From Oryzias latipes (lineage: Eukaryota; Chordata; Actinopteri; Beloniformes; Adrianichthyidae), in contig NC_019881.2 in the NCBI RefSeq assembly GCF_002234675.1, forward strand, positions 17,424,494-17,488,493: a stretch of DNA of 64,000 bases, in the 5' to 3' direction. Below are positions 34,802 to 64,000 of the stretch, piece by piece (position 1 is the first letter of the stretch; each line of letters starts with the position of its first letter). The notes below the pieces were generated by a model. It was not told the DNA's origin. It ran no database searches and saw nothing but the letters and a program-made list of their open reading frames with translations. The translations under genes were made by a program, and so were the position numbers.

Positions 34802-36432
34802 TAATAGCAACAACATAGTGTAACTGATTTTTTAAGACTAAAATGCTTAAAAAGTTGTGTAACATTTCATGCAGCTTGTTTATAAAGTACAGCAGGGAAG
34901 TTTAACAGTTTAACTATAAGATACACAAAGTACATCCCAGTGAAAAAATGTAGTCTGCGCATGAATCACAAGCATTTTTCCAATAAATTCATTTATTATG
35001 CAGTGAAACACGTACATTTATTGTGCAAGTATAGCTGCTACCTTGTATTTAATAGCAGCAAACCCAGAAAACAATTTCTGACTGCCAAGGGAAATAATCT
35101 AGAGATTCTTGGGTTTACATTGTATGTATGTGAATTAGAAGTTTGTAAAATGCCTCCAGTTCTTCCACGCAGAAGCAGTTTAGAAATGTGTGTTTAGGGA
35201 ATATAGTTTTGTTCCTTTTTTCATTAACAGAATTTAATTTAACTCAAACGGCCACTGTAGTAAAGGGAAAGGATCATCTTATTTACAATATAACAAAATA
35301 ACAAATGTAAGGAATATTTGCCATAAAATTATCAATTAATGTACAAAGTAATTTTCTAACACATTATTTTAGAATGTGTACTACACAAGCACTTTTGTTT
35401 CATAAATAATCACTAATTTCTCACTGCATTTCATCTGAATGCATTGCTGAAAACGTTTTATTTTCCTGCCTATTTACACGCATGCATTTATACCTAAAAC
35501 TCAGAATATGTTTTCAAAACAAACACTAAAACACTCTCTCATTACATGACATTTGGTCAAATGAGGGAGAGCTAAAATTATGAAGATTCAAGTGAGTCGA
35601 ACAGCTTGAGAAGAAAATAAATTCAGTGTTGCATGAAAAAATAAACCATAACAATCTAATTTGTTATAAATCAAAATTTGTGGATAACAGTCATTTAAGG
35701 ACAACAGTTCAGTGGTTAAAATAGCTCATTTCAGTACAAGAGAACAGCCAAAGAAAGAGAAATATCTGTTAATATACATTCATCTGCATCGACTTGAGGA
35801 AAACCCGCCATGAATGAAAATGTAAAGGCCATAATGATCTTTATCATTCTCGTAAGCTGAGTCGTTTTTAAACGGCAAAATTATGAACCCTGAAAGAAAT
35901 GAGTGATGTTAATACAAAATTTAAAAAAAGTCTGGAAAACAAACTTGCGTGGAAGGCTTATTTCGGCAAAAATTAAACACTAATAAGACTGAGATCTACT
36001 GGCAGTAACAGTTCATTCTGGTAATCAAACGGTTTGTCGGCCTTAATACATTTAAAAGAAATTTGCATATTAAGGCTAGATATCATATTTCATGACAAAA
36101 ATCAGACATTCATCCCAGTGTCTTTTAACAATACATAAATTCACACGAGTGAGTCTCATCCAAGACGTGCTTTTTCTGTAACAGCAAAAAAATAGGGTGT
36201 TAAGTAACGTGGTATTTTTTCTATTCTGACAGCAACTGTGAGGAAATCGTTCTAGATTTGTATCTGGAAATGTGATCATTTCCAATTTTGTTTTGCAAGA
36301 AGGCCAGCCTGTATGACAACAAAACCTGGAAAAAACAGTCCTCGCAATAAGAGAGGTATAAACTAAACTCTGCAATTCCATCTATAGGGTCATTTCTCAT
36401 AAACTATTCTTTACGTCAGCAATAATCCATCG
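34802..36432. other. pacsin2 3' flank / 3' untranslated region
   Basis: AT-rich sequence downstream of the pacsin2 stop at 36433. Several TTTATT hexamers (AATAAA on the minus strand) occur, for example near 34988 and 35457, so the 3' UTR could reach 1 to 1.5 kb. No other gene recognised. Confidence 0.4.
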
Positions 36433-46954
<10,522 letters not shown>

Positions 46955-48539
46955 GTCTGCTGCCCAAAGTTACAAAGAGACAGGGCCTAAAATATAAGCA
47001 GAAATTTAAAATACTTATTCACTTTGGATAAAAAGGGAAACACAGATTTTATACTGAGAGTTCAGAGGCTAAAATAGAGACAGCAAGTGTGGAATTTGTT
47101 TTGTTGAAATGGGCATCAGGTGGACGTTTTCCATTCATTTTTTATGACCTCTTCAACCTCACACGTAGATCTTCAGCCAGCGTTTACTGGCAGGTGACCA
47201 AGTATCTGCTCTTGGAGTGAAATAGAAAAAAACAAAAACATTTGGTTGGACACCGTTAGGAGCTTCCGCTTCCTTCAGAGAGGTGCAACAGTCAGTCCTC
47301 TGTCCTCCTCTCACTTCAGGTCTATCATCTCAAACTAAACAGCATCCAGCACACAGTCTCTTCATTCATATTCCTCTCCTTGATTCCGTTTCTTAGCCGT
47401 CACTTAGCCTTCCTTCACTGCCTGGAACTCCTCTCTGTCAGGAGTCCACAAATGAAGCACATCTTAATATCTTATAGCAGTTTTCAGACTGTCAAATTAA
47501 ATAACTAAAACTTGCTAATAAGATTTATCATCTCTAAATAATATAGTAATGTAGAAGTAACCAATACAAGTAAAACATTGATAACTTTGGAAACGGCATT
47601 AGGGATGGGAAATGCAGAAAAAAAAAGTTTGCCTATGTGAAAAAATATTAATAATAAAATAGATGACATTCCTTGCAATCATTAGAAAATGTAGGGAATT
47701 GTTTATGATCAATCTAAAAATCTTTGGAATTTACTTACAACCCATCAGCAAATTTCAGATGGTGTTGCTCTTTTTCCCCTTGTTTCCCATATCCATTATA
47801 AAGCAGGAAATGTGTAGGAAACAAATTTAAAAAAAATTCTTCAAAAAAATACTAACTAGGAGTTGGTACAAATGAACAAGGTTTATGATATTTACCTTTT
47901 ATTCATTTAAGAAATCTGTGGAGTCAATAAGGTGGGAACAATGCTGAAAAACCTCACATCTATTTTGTAAATGCTTACCAATCTTGTTTATTTCAGATCT
48001 TACTGTAGAAAATGTAATACATTAAAAAAATAAGGGGAAAACATCTTTTTTTTAAATTAAAAATTATGACAAAACTGACAAAAAAAGACATGGTTTTGCA
48101 AATTGAGATCAAACAGGGCCTCTTTCAGCAGTGACACAAAAAGAAAGGATGGAGGATCCTGCTGTGTGTGTGAGACTCGGTCAATGGTCAGTGGCCCGTG
48201 TCTCCAGGACAGCACTGAGACAGAGGACAGCTTTGTGGCTATCACAAGCTGCAGAGGCAAATGAACACCCTCCCTTCAACTCTATTTAAAGTTTATATTC
48301 TAGTTTCCCAAAGGCTTAAACACACAAAGAGTGCTGAATAAATACCACATTATATGTCACTATTTTGATATACTTTGGAAGTTTAAATACATTACACATA
48401 TCAATAGGAAAAGAGTATTTAAGCCATTTTGACAGTGAATATTCAACATACTTGTAGTTAATAACCTACCTAATGACTCAGTAAATCAACAAACAAAAGA
48501 ATCTGGCATTACAGTGAGATGAGGAGCATCTAATAAATT

Positions 48540-48720
48540 CATCTTCTATACCAGTTTTGTCCCTTTCAGGGTCACGAGGCTGCTGGAGCCTAACCCTGCC
48601 ACTCGTGTGTGAAGACGGGGACACCATGGACAGCCGGCCAGTCTGACGCAGGGACACAATCACACACTCGCATTCACACCTAGGGACAATTTAGAGTAAC
48701 CAATTAACCTATGTAGCATG
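48540..48720 (-). mobile_element. tRNA-derived SINE family, 3' half, inverted
   Basis: Reverse-complement of the 3' half of the copy at 48882-49200: TTTCAGGGTCACGAGGCTGC TGGAGCC, CCGGCCAGTCTG and TTCACACCTAGGGACAATTT. The tRNA-like head is absent. Confidence 0.7.
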
Positions 48721-48881
48721 CAAAATAATAATAATAAAAATTAAAAACCAGCGGTTGATTATTCAATACTTGCTTTTGTAGTCATGTTAAGCCTAACATT
48801 ATTTCAATGGATATATTTTTTTTAATAGCACATTTTAAACAAAATTACGTTCTGAAAGTGACAAAGATACATTTGAGTAGA

Positions 48882-49200
48882 CTGCACGGTGGCGCAGTGG
48901 TTAGTGCTCTTGTCTCACAGCAAGGACCCTGATTTCCTTGAGGAGTTTGCATGTTCTCCCTGTGTACGTGTGGGTTTTCTCGGCTTTCTCCCACTGTCCA
49001 AAAACATGCTTCATATTTAAGGTTAATTGATTACTCTAAATGATCCCTAGGTGTGAATGTGAATGTGCGTGGGTGTGTGATTTGTGGCCCTGCAACAGAC
49101 TGGCAACCTGTCCAGGGTGTCCCCTGCCTTCGCCCGCATGTGACCGCGGTAGGCTCCAGCAGCCCCGTGACCCCGAAAGGGAAAAAACTGATTAGAAAAT
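48882..49200 (+). mobile_element. tRNA-derived SINE, copy 2
   Basis: The head TGGCGCAGTGG fits the polymerase III box A consensus and lies in GCACGGTGGCGCAGTGGTTA. A diverged box B region follows. The body GTTTGCATGTTCTCCCTGTG and the tail GGCTCCAGCAGCCCCGTGAC are typical. It forms an inverted pair with 48540-48720, about 160 bp apart. Confidence 0.75.
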
Positions 49201-49640
49201 GAATATGTTTGAGTGCTCATTTATTTATTTATTTGCAAAATCTTGAAATGGCTTAAAAGAATAAAAAAATAAAAATAAAAAGCTCCACAAAAATAAAGAC
49301 CCTGGGCTTCTGATTTTCTTTCATGGAAAATAATTTGTCATAAAGCTGAGTGACAAGAAACCCGATCACAGCTGAGCCTCTTCTTTTCCAGCCAATCACG
49401 TGTTTTAGAAGCACATGCTGCATTTATCCAATCACAGTGCACTTTCCTAGCCTATACAGCATTCCTCTACAACCTTTTGAAGCACTTATTTTTCACATTT
49501 TTGAGAGTAATTGCTTCAGAAGTAACACAAATGAAGTGTCTGGCACAAATCAGCAGGATCAGCAATGGCACCGCAAAGTACCAGGTAGAAAACAACAGGT
49601 CTTCCTTCTGAACTGCTGGAATCCAAATGTTGTAACATTA

Positions 49641-49755
49641 CAATTCAATTCAATTCAATTCAATTTTATTTGTATAGCCCAAAATCACAACAACAGTCGT
49701 CTCGATGGGCTTCAAAGTAAAACATGAAATCAAAAGGATCACGAATACAAAGAGT
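49641..49755 (+). repeat. (CAATT)n-headed interspersed repeat
   Basis: Five CAATT units run into TTTTATTTGTATAGCCCAAA and ATCACAACAACAGTCGTCTC, a block recurring in many fish genomes. Family not named. Confidence 0.6.
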
Positions 49756-51472
49756 TCAATAGAAAAATACTAAAATGAACTAACAAACTGACTAAGCTAT
49801 ACTACAAGAGCAATCTGCCATGTCAGTGGAACTATGTCCTTTGACCAGAAGCTTTAAAAAGTAAGCTAGACTAATAATAAAGGCAAAAAACTTCAGAAAT
49901 TTCAGAGATAATAAGGTTGTAGTTGTTCCCTCATCACTAAAGAAACTTCAGGTTAATGTAGCAGCAAATGGAAACAAACATGGACACGCATACTGAAAAT
50001 TTGACGGTCTGACTGAACTGTAAACAACACTGTTTAGGCTGAGACCCGAGGTCTGAAGTCCATTTTTTCCCAAAAGTAAGCAAGAGAAAGATTATGGTAT
50101 TTCAACAGTATCTGAGTTTAAGAAAAAAAACACTTAAAATTTTCCCCTTTAGACCTAAAAATGAGCACTTTAATTTTTAAAAGTTACTATTTTTTTCTTG
50201 CATGATTTACTCAAGGTTACAAAAACATTTCTAAGTACCGGTAGTAAGATTACAGGCCTAGAAATGACATAATCAAGCACAACAATGATATCCAATAAAA
50301 GGCTGATAAGAAAATGCCCCACCAAGCACGCTGGAATTTGGTTGCTGACAACAGTCTTGAGATAGAAATGAACAAATGCATTCCTGAGTGTCAACATGCA
50401 TAAACTGAGCTTTGGCATCTTACGCAAGTTTCCACACAGCCACTATTCATCTAAATAATGTTACAAACACATACATTACAGCCAGAGTTACAGAGATTAT
50501 GTTGGTTTACAGGGAAATAAGGATGGTTGTCTTTTAACTATAATATTTATTGTTAAAACAGGAGTACAGCTGAGCTGACACATCCCCAATATACGACACT
50601 ATAAAACAAAAAAACTAGACAATAGTTCCTTTGCTGTTATCTTCCTCCAACACAAGATTGACTCTCCAACGTATCCTTTAAAAATGATTTTAGCTCACTA
50701 CTAGTCTATCACCTTTGCCCTCTTTCTTCATGTGAGCTCACCAGCTGCGAATAACTTCTGATCCCACATGAACTGCTTTTTTTTATTCAAGCACACCCTT
50801 TCCACCTTAGAAACTACGTTTTCATTGGCCCTGTGGAGGTTCAAGTGGGACTAACAACAACTAAACACCTCCAAAATACCAGACGAAAACACTGTTGCTC
50901 CGTCAACACCAGATCAAGCGAAGCATAAACATGTTCCACGAATCTGAGAAAAACAATGGCATTTATTCCACACGTTCAGGAGCTTTCCACTGGACATGCC
51001 AGCAGCATGGAGAGGAACATAATGGAGGGAAATGCAGTCCTGCATGGAAGGGAAGGGAAGATCCTTACATCATTGAAGCAAATTCCATTTCTCTTCAATG
51101 GGAGACCCCCACTTAGCCACCAAAGTGATTTATATCCTAGGCTTCATAAACACTGGGATGTGTAAACATTTAATGCATTTTTTTTAAAAGGCGTTTTGTG
51201 TCTCAATTTAGGGTTTTGTGGGAACTCTTCAGTCTTTAACATAAATCCAGAAGTATGTAATTAGATGTATAATCTTTTGCTTAGGGCGACAACTACAGAT
51301 CCCCCTTAAATGAATATTTTGTTATGAAATTCAGCTTGGTTCTTGTAAATGACCCCTCTTTTTAAAAGAAGAACCAACAAGATTTTCACTGTTTATTTGC
51401 CCTTTTTACCCTCTCCACACCACACTGAATACACATCTGGCTTTATGGTATCACATGTCCTAAAAATACTCC

Positions 51473-51971
51473 TCAAAGTCCTACTCTGATCATCCTTTGA
51501 GCTATTTTAAGTGTTGCTAGTGGTCTTTTAAGTATGATTGTGCCATTTTTTAAGTGTCATTTTCTAGGACATTAGTTTCTGCAGTGCGGCAATAGTTCAT
51601 TAAACACTTGCTTCTAAATTGTGAGCGGAACTGTTTACATCCTTCTGTTTACACTCTCAAATGGCGAGCAATATTGGAGCTATGCATTCGTACATTTTAA
51701 AGACAGATGCCAGCTTGGATGAGGAAAACGAAGACGTATGGATCGAGTCGCCTGCAACTGGATACATCAAATTGGTACGGAGCAAGGACCTTGTGACTTG
51801 CTGATTGTAGTTTGTACGCTTTTTCCTACTGCATTTTAGCATCTGCTCCTGATTCACAATCCTGATTACCGGTAATCCTAATTTTCTTTATTAATGTATA
51901 TATTAAATATTAAATAAGTCCACAAGAACACATTACAAAAAAACAACACAAATTTCAATGGAATGGGTCTA
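51473..51971 (-). mobile_element. TTAA-type MITE family, copy G (with P2X7-tail-like frame)
   Basis: Starts TCAAAGTCCTACTCTGATCA and ends AATGGAATGGGTCTAA. At 51661 an ATG opens MASNIGAMHSYILKTDASLD followed by EENEDVW. It is in register with the frame in copy A (NIGA..., a tyrosine six or seven residues on, then an Asp/Glu-rich part), suggesting a common protein-coding ancestor. It is not a working gene. Confidence 0.75.
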
Positions 51972-52973
51972 AGTGATTTTTGTTTTTATTCAGATTTGTT
52001 CTTGTGGCTGACCCCACTTTGAAAAGGGGAACCAAACAGGATTTTCACTACTGCTTCACCCTTTCCGCAAACATTACCCACCTGTACATATGTCTTTAAA
52101 AATATATATATATTTCATGTACAAATATACTCCTTGATAACAGACTTCTTTTAAATACTTTTGACAAACAACCGTGACAAGATCATGTCAGTTTTTATCT
52201 CATGGCAAAAGAGCAAGGACAAAAAAAAAAAAAAAAAACACATGAAAGCTAATGATCTTTATAAAGAGATTAAATTATCTACATTGTCTGTGCATCAAGT
52301 TAAGATTTGGGCACTCTACACTACAGCAGCAAGGGGAAACTTGGCAGCAAGAAGAAGCCACTGCGCAAATTCTAACAGTGACTGACCTGAACGTAGAAAA
52401 CACGCTAACTTTGAAATAATGCCGACAACTACTAGGCAGTTTGTTAAAATCTAAATATTTGGCTAGCTTTAGAGATTGAAGCGGCTATTTTAACTTGCGA
52501 AAGCTGCCCCGCCCTTTTAAAAGATAGGCTCTGGCGACCGTGTACCTCTAAAAACTGACCAAGTTAAGGTAAAACAGTATGAATAAATCTGTCACACAGC
52601 CACTGTAAATGTCCACTTGGTGTACCAGAGTTTACAGAGCAGAGACATCTGTGGAATCCTCTCGAGTTCGTGGATTTCTTATCTGTATAAATATCCCCCA
52701 GAAAAGGTGGGTTTATGTAGCATAATTATAAACAATTATAAAATCGTTTTAAACAAACTTTTTACAGTTTTTATACCCACCTTGATATTAATTTGTCCCA
52801 AGTTTACCTAAATGAACGATATAAAGCCGTCTGGGCAAAGCTAACTTATCGGAGAGTATATTAATCAACTTTGGAGGTTAGCCTCTAACTTAGCTAGAGC
52901 GACAAAAGCCCGCAAAGTTAATAAAAAAAAGTTAGTAAATCGAAACCACCTAAAAGTCTTGATAAAGACTTAC

Positions 52974-53095
52974 CTGGAAGATGACTGCGGTCCTTCGGCG
53001 TTTAAGTTAGGCAGGAGAATAGTAAGCTTTGTTTGTTCCAATTTAGAAATCTTTACGTCGTTTTCAGTGCTCCGCATCGGCACCATGGATGGACC
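52974..53095 (-). promoter_or_regulatory. pacsin2: Probable pacsin2 untranslated first exon and promoter
   Basis: On the minus strand a good donor (CTTCCAG/GTAAGT at 52973) ends a stretch of mixed GC content. It has no conserved coding frame and lies upstream of pacsin2. The ATG-bearing second exon has its acceptor (TTTTAG/GCCCTG) at 46987, giving a 5' UTR exon structure with a 6-kb first intron. The transcription start is not defined by sequence alone. Confidence 0.5.
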
Positions 53096-53099
53096 GACA

Positions 53100-55745
53100 A
53101 ACTGACAACTTTCAGTTAGCGGTGATGTAGCGCGTAATATCCGGTTTGGATTTCCAAAATAAAGCTAAATGCAACAGGTTTCCGGTGAAATTGGTAAAGA
53201 ATGCCAAAATTCGTTCATATAAATATCTCTTTTAAAGTTTTATACAAAAACATAAAAAAACACTTTTATGCAAAAACAATGCATCAACATATTTTTAGGT
53301 CAGTTGAATATAAAACAAGAAGAGCAACAACGCAATAGGTTCAACGTGATTTTCCACTGACATCTAATATATCCACAAAAATTGTAGCCACGGTCTTTTT
53401 GTCAATATCAGACAAGTCCACATCGACTTACACCATTAGTTTGGTTCAACAACATTTTAGAGATTTTATCAGGACAAAACCAACCTTTTGTTTTGAAACG
53501 CCTCACTATAGATCTAAGTTGATGTCAGCTTGATGCAAACATTCTGACAAGAAATACCCTGAAAACTTTAAAACTCATTTGCAGAAAGTCAAAAAGTATA
53601 TTTACTTCTTATTTAGCCCTAAATGGTGCATTTGAGGGCTTTTGTGGGTCCTATATTACTTGACATAAAAAAGCCAAAATTTACATTTTTAAACACTATA
53701 CACACGATATTTACATTTAAAACTAAATAATTTGATCGACATAAAATTATGATTATTTTACTTGGTGTGGTTGTTTACATGGGCTTATGGTTTTGTATTT
53801 AGTGAAAGCTTTTTTACTCAGGTGCAAATTATATGTAACCTTCGAATGCAGATTTTGTGCATTTTAGCTGTTCATCCATTAGCTTTTTATAATTAATTGA
53901 CACTAAGTGGTCGAAGTGAGGCTTCTTTCTGTTGTTGTGTGTAGAAGAAGACTTGAATAACAACAGGAAACATGGGAACAGAGGTCATTGATGTCACACT
54001 TCATAAAAAGGTTGAAAAATCATAACAATCGAGGCACATCATTAGTTGCAAGTTGGTTTCCAAAACAGTTTCCCCATGCACAAATCCTCAGGCAAAAAGT
54101 ACAGGCTGTAATTACATGCTGAAGTGATAACATGGATAAAACAATTCCTGAGAACAAAAGTTAATTTAAAGATTTTTTTTCCCGGACAACATACACTTTT
54201 TTTATTAACATTTTTATTTCTGCAGATGTCTATACAGTTTATTCTGTTTCAATTAAACCTGAAATGTAAACATAAAGTTAAAATCCCCCACAAATTTTTA
54301 GTAATATCGACTTAAATATTTTCCTCAGTTACAAAGTTTATTATGAAATTTTGGGGAAAAGTATGTAAAAGGGACTTGTAATGATAACAGTTAAGGTTAA
54401 AAAAACACTGTGACCACAAGAAAGTCCGAATTGGGGAGTTAGTCACAGGTTTACTCACTTCCTCTGACTGACAGGTTTTCCACTCGCTCACAATGTGGCC
54501 GCACAGGTGGATGTGCTCTTTTAATACTCATGTGATTTGGGGGATTTCTGGCCTTTAACAGCTTCATAAGCTCTGCTTGCAGTAACCAGCTTTATGAGCA
54601 CCGGGGGACACAACAAAAGCGCAGCGGGGCACTAAGAAGGAGCTAAGCTGTTAGTGTCAAGAAGCAGATTTGGCTTCCATAGTAACAAATATAGCGTACG
54701 GAGGTTGTCTTTCTTTAATCTAATCCCGCTTTCCGCTGTACTGCAGTCAAGAGCGTAAACGGAAAAAAAAATTATGAACATGTTGTTACATAATCCTTGG
54801 AATTGTGCTTGTGCTTTATTTGAAATCAGGAAATAAGCAAACTTTAAAGCTTATTAACAATCAAAGCATCTTATAATCCCAGGAATCAAAATGTTTTTTT
54901 AATCAACGTAGGGCTGAATTACCTTCTTTTTTTTTTTAACTAATTTTCTTAACTGTAACGCTTTCCTTTGGCCGCAAGTTTTGGGTAAATTTGAATCAAA
55001 ATTCTGTCTCTGGTTCTGCAATACAGATAAAGACATTTACTGATTTTTAGTATTTCTTTTAAGAAAAAATTACTGACAAATATATCTCAAAATCTAATCT
55101 GAAAACACTAAATTTGTAGTTTAAATGCAGCCATTAATATATAATATTAATATATGCTTATCCCTTTCCTGTCATACCATTTAGCCCTACTTTAGTTTCA
55201 CCAAAACTGATTGTTAATGCGGGAGTTGTGTTTTAGAACTTGACTTATTGGACCAAAAAAAAAGCCAAAGTCAACACAGAATGTAGTAACTGCTAAAAGG
55301 CTTTTGCATACACGTACTGTAAAAAACAACACAAAAGGTATTCTTAATATCATTTTGGAGTTTTTGCACATGGAATCCAGCTAATCCTGCTAATTAGCCA
55401 TCATACTATTCTATTTTTTGGTATTGCCATCTTTTTACATTCCGACCAAAAAGCTGATCCACTTTTTTCTCTTAATGAATGAGTCTAATGAATGAGAATC
55501 TTTATACTTTAGCATGGGTTTGTATTTTACTTAACTCGTCTCTTATTGCCATCAACATGTTATGATTTCATTAAGAAAATGCAAAGAGTCAAAAAAACAA
55601 AAACAAAATATGTGGATAGTTCCTTTTCTGCTGATGGCAGCTTTGTTTATTCCTTTGTCTTTAAATTGGTCAAATATAAACAAATCCAGATTGGTCCTTA
55701 TTTTATTTGCCGTCTTCAGTCTTCAGTCAGTAAGTCATAAGAACC
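53100..55745. other. Intergenic region pacsin2-ttll1
   Basis: AT-rich spacer between the pacsin2 promoter and the 3' end of ttll1, containing the ttll1 3' flank (TTTATT near 55645 and 55702, AATAAA on the minus strand). No gene or clear transposon recognised. Confidence 0.45.
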
Positions 55746-63385
<7,640 letters not shown>

Positions 63386-63479
63386 CTAAAGTAGAGGGTT
63401 CACACACAAGCAAACGCTATTATGTTTACCTGTTTGCAGAGCAAATGTTTCAACTTTAGTGCGAAGATTAAGAAAAAGA

Positions 63480-63890
63480 TATTGGTTATGTAAGGGTTAA
63501 TGGCCACTTATACCATGGTTAATTACAAAAAGAAAACATTCAATTAGTTTTTAAGCACTTTATTCTTGTTAATTTTTTGGTTTGGACGTTACGAGCCCCT
63601 TAGCCGGCTCAGAGTGCAGCGGCAAAGGAAAGCGATATTTATGCCGATGGGTTAAATAAAGCATCAGTTCAGAGAGAAAGTTCACCTCTTACTGCCATTT
63701 TTTGCCCAGATGAGGAAGTTTGTTTTAAAAAAGCCAGCTCAGTGATAGAGAACATTTATGCTAGGTGACCGGAACTTCTTTTTGGGGCGTGCAGTTATCA
63801 CTGTGTTATATCACTTTTTAATGCACACCCAGCAGCCAATCAAAATCGAGAATTCCCCCGGCCCATGGTATAACTATGTGTAATGGTGAC
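63480..63890 (+). repeat. Interspersed element, inverse copy of 27757-28150
   Basis: Starts GGGTTAATGGCCACTTATAC with ACCATGG and ends GGCCCATGGTATAACTATG, mutually inverted. The block TCACTTTTTAATGCACACCC with AGCAGCCAATCA matches 27780-27830 in reverse. No coding potential. In a ttll1 intron. Confidence 0.65.
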
Positions 63891-63919
63891 AGACAAGCCA
63901 TGAACCCTAGAATCATGAC

Positions 63920-64000
63920 TTAAAGACCCACTCTGATCATCTTTTGATTTATTTCCAAAGCGTTCCCAGTGGTCTTTTAATTATAATGCTGTTTTTAGAC
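63920..64000 (-). mobile_element. TTAA-type MITE family, copy I (cut by window end)
   Basis: Starts TTAAAGACCCACTCTGATCA with TCTTTTGATTTATTTCCAAA and continues GCGTTCCCAGTGGTCTTTTA, matching the inverted right end of copy H closely. The rest lies outside the window. Confidence 0.8.

Larger units (their letters stand above)
46955..52973 (-). other. pacsin2 first intron and 5' UTR part of exon 2
   Basis: 46955-46986 is the untranslated start of exon 2. The rest is intron holding two SINE copies (48540-48720 and 48882-49200), a (CAATT)n-headed repeat (49641-49755) and a TTAA-type copy (51473-51971). No coding exon seen. Confidence 0.55.

Overview
The window looks like AT-rich nuclear DNA from a teleost fish, probably a percomorph. 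It has spliced vertebrate genes with GT..AG introns of 0.1-6 kb, (GT)n and (ATGG)n microsatellites, tRNA-headed SINEs, a LINE tail, hAT and Tc1/mariner-type elements, and many short inverted-repeat elements. No prokaryotic, viral or CRISPR features were seen. Species was not determined.

Layout from left to right: (1) first coding exon of a BLTP3 (UHRF1BP1/UHRF1BP1L) bridge-like lipid transfer protein, minus strand, at 7.2 kb under a CpG-rich promoter; its intron 1 fills the left end. (2) ckap4 (CLIMP-63), plus strand, two exons, 9.4-12.25 kb, with an in-frame TAG that appears to cut off the last 19 codons. (3) ikbip, minus strand, 18.8-13.4 kb, convergent with ckap4, with two mutually exclusive 3' coiled-coil ends. 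(4) arfgap3, minus strand, complete in 16 coding exons (528 codons plus stop), 32.7-22.3 kb. (5) pacsin2, minus strand, ten coding exons (46.95-36.43 kb) and a probable untranslated first exon at 53 kb. (6) ttll1, minus strand, 3' half only (six exons, 63.35-55.75 kb); the rest lies beyond the right edge.

From memory of the human map, the left block (BLTP3B, CKAP4, IKBIP) corresponds to 12q23 and the right block (ARFGAP3-PACSIN2-TTLL1, same order and strand) to 22q13.2. The join falls between 18.8 and 22.3 kb. Much of the gene set concerns membranes: ER sheet spacing (ckap4), a lumenal/ER coiled-coil protein (ikbip), COPI coat recycling (arfgap3), membrane curvature and endocytosis (pacsin2) and lipid transfer (bltp3). 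ttll1 modifies tubulin.

The non-coding space is rich in mobile DNA. The most striking part is one 310-510 bp family with TTAA-flanked terminal inverted repeats, present at least nine times in both orientations. Some copies carry a short reading frame resembling the start of teleost P2X7-tail-like proteins. Also present are hAT-type elements with readable 8-bp target duplications (one nested inside a TTAA element, one 25 bp from an ikbip splice donor), a decayed Tc1-like transposon with a duplicated 3' end, and three near-perfect palindromes or hairpins of 36-44 bp.
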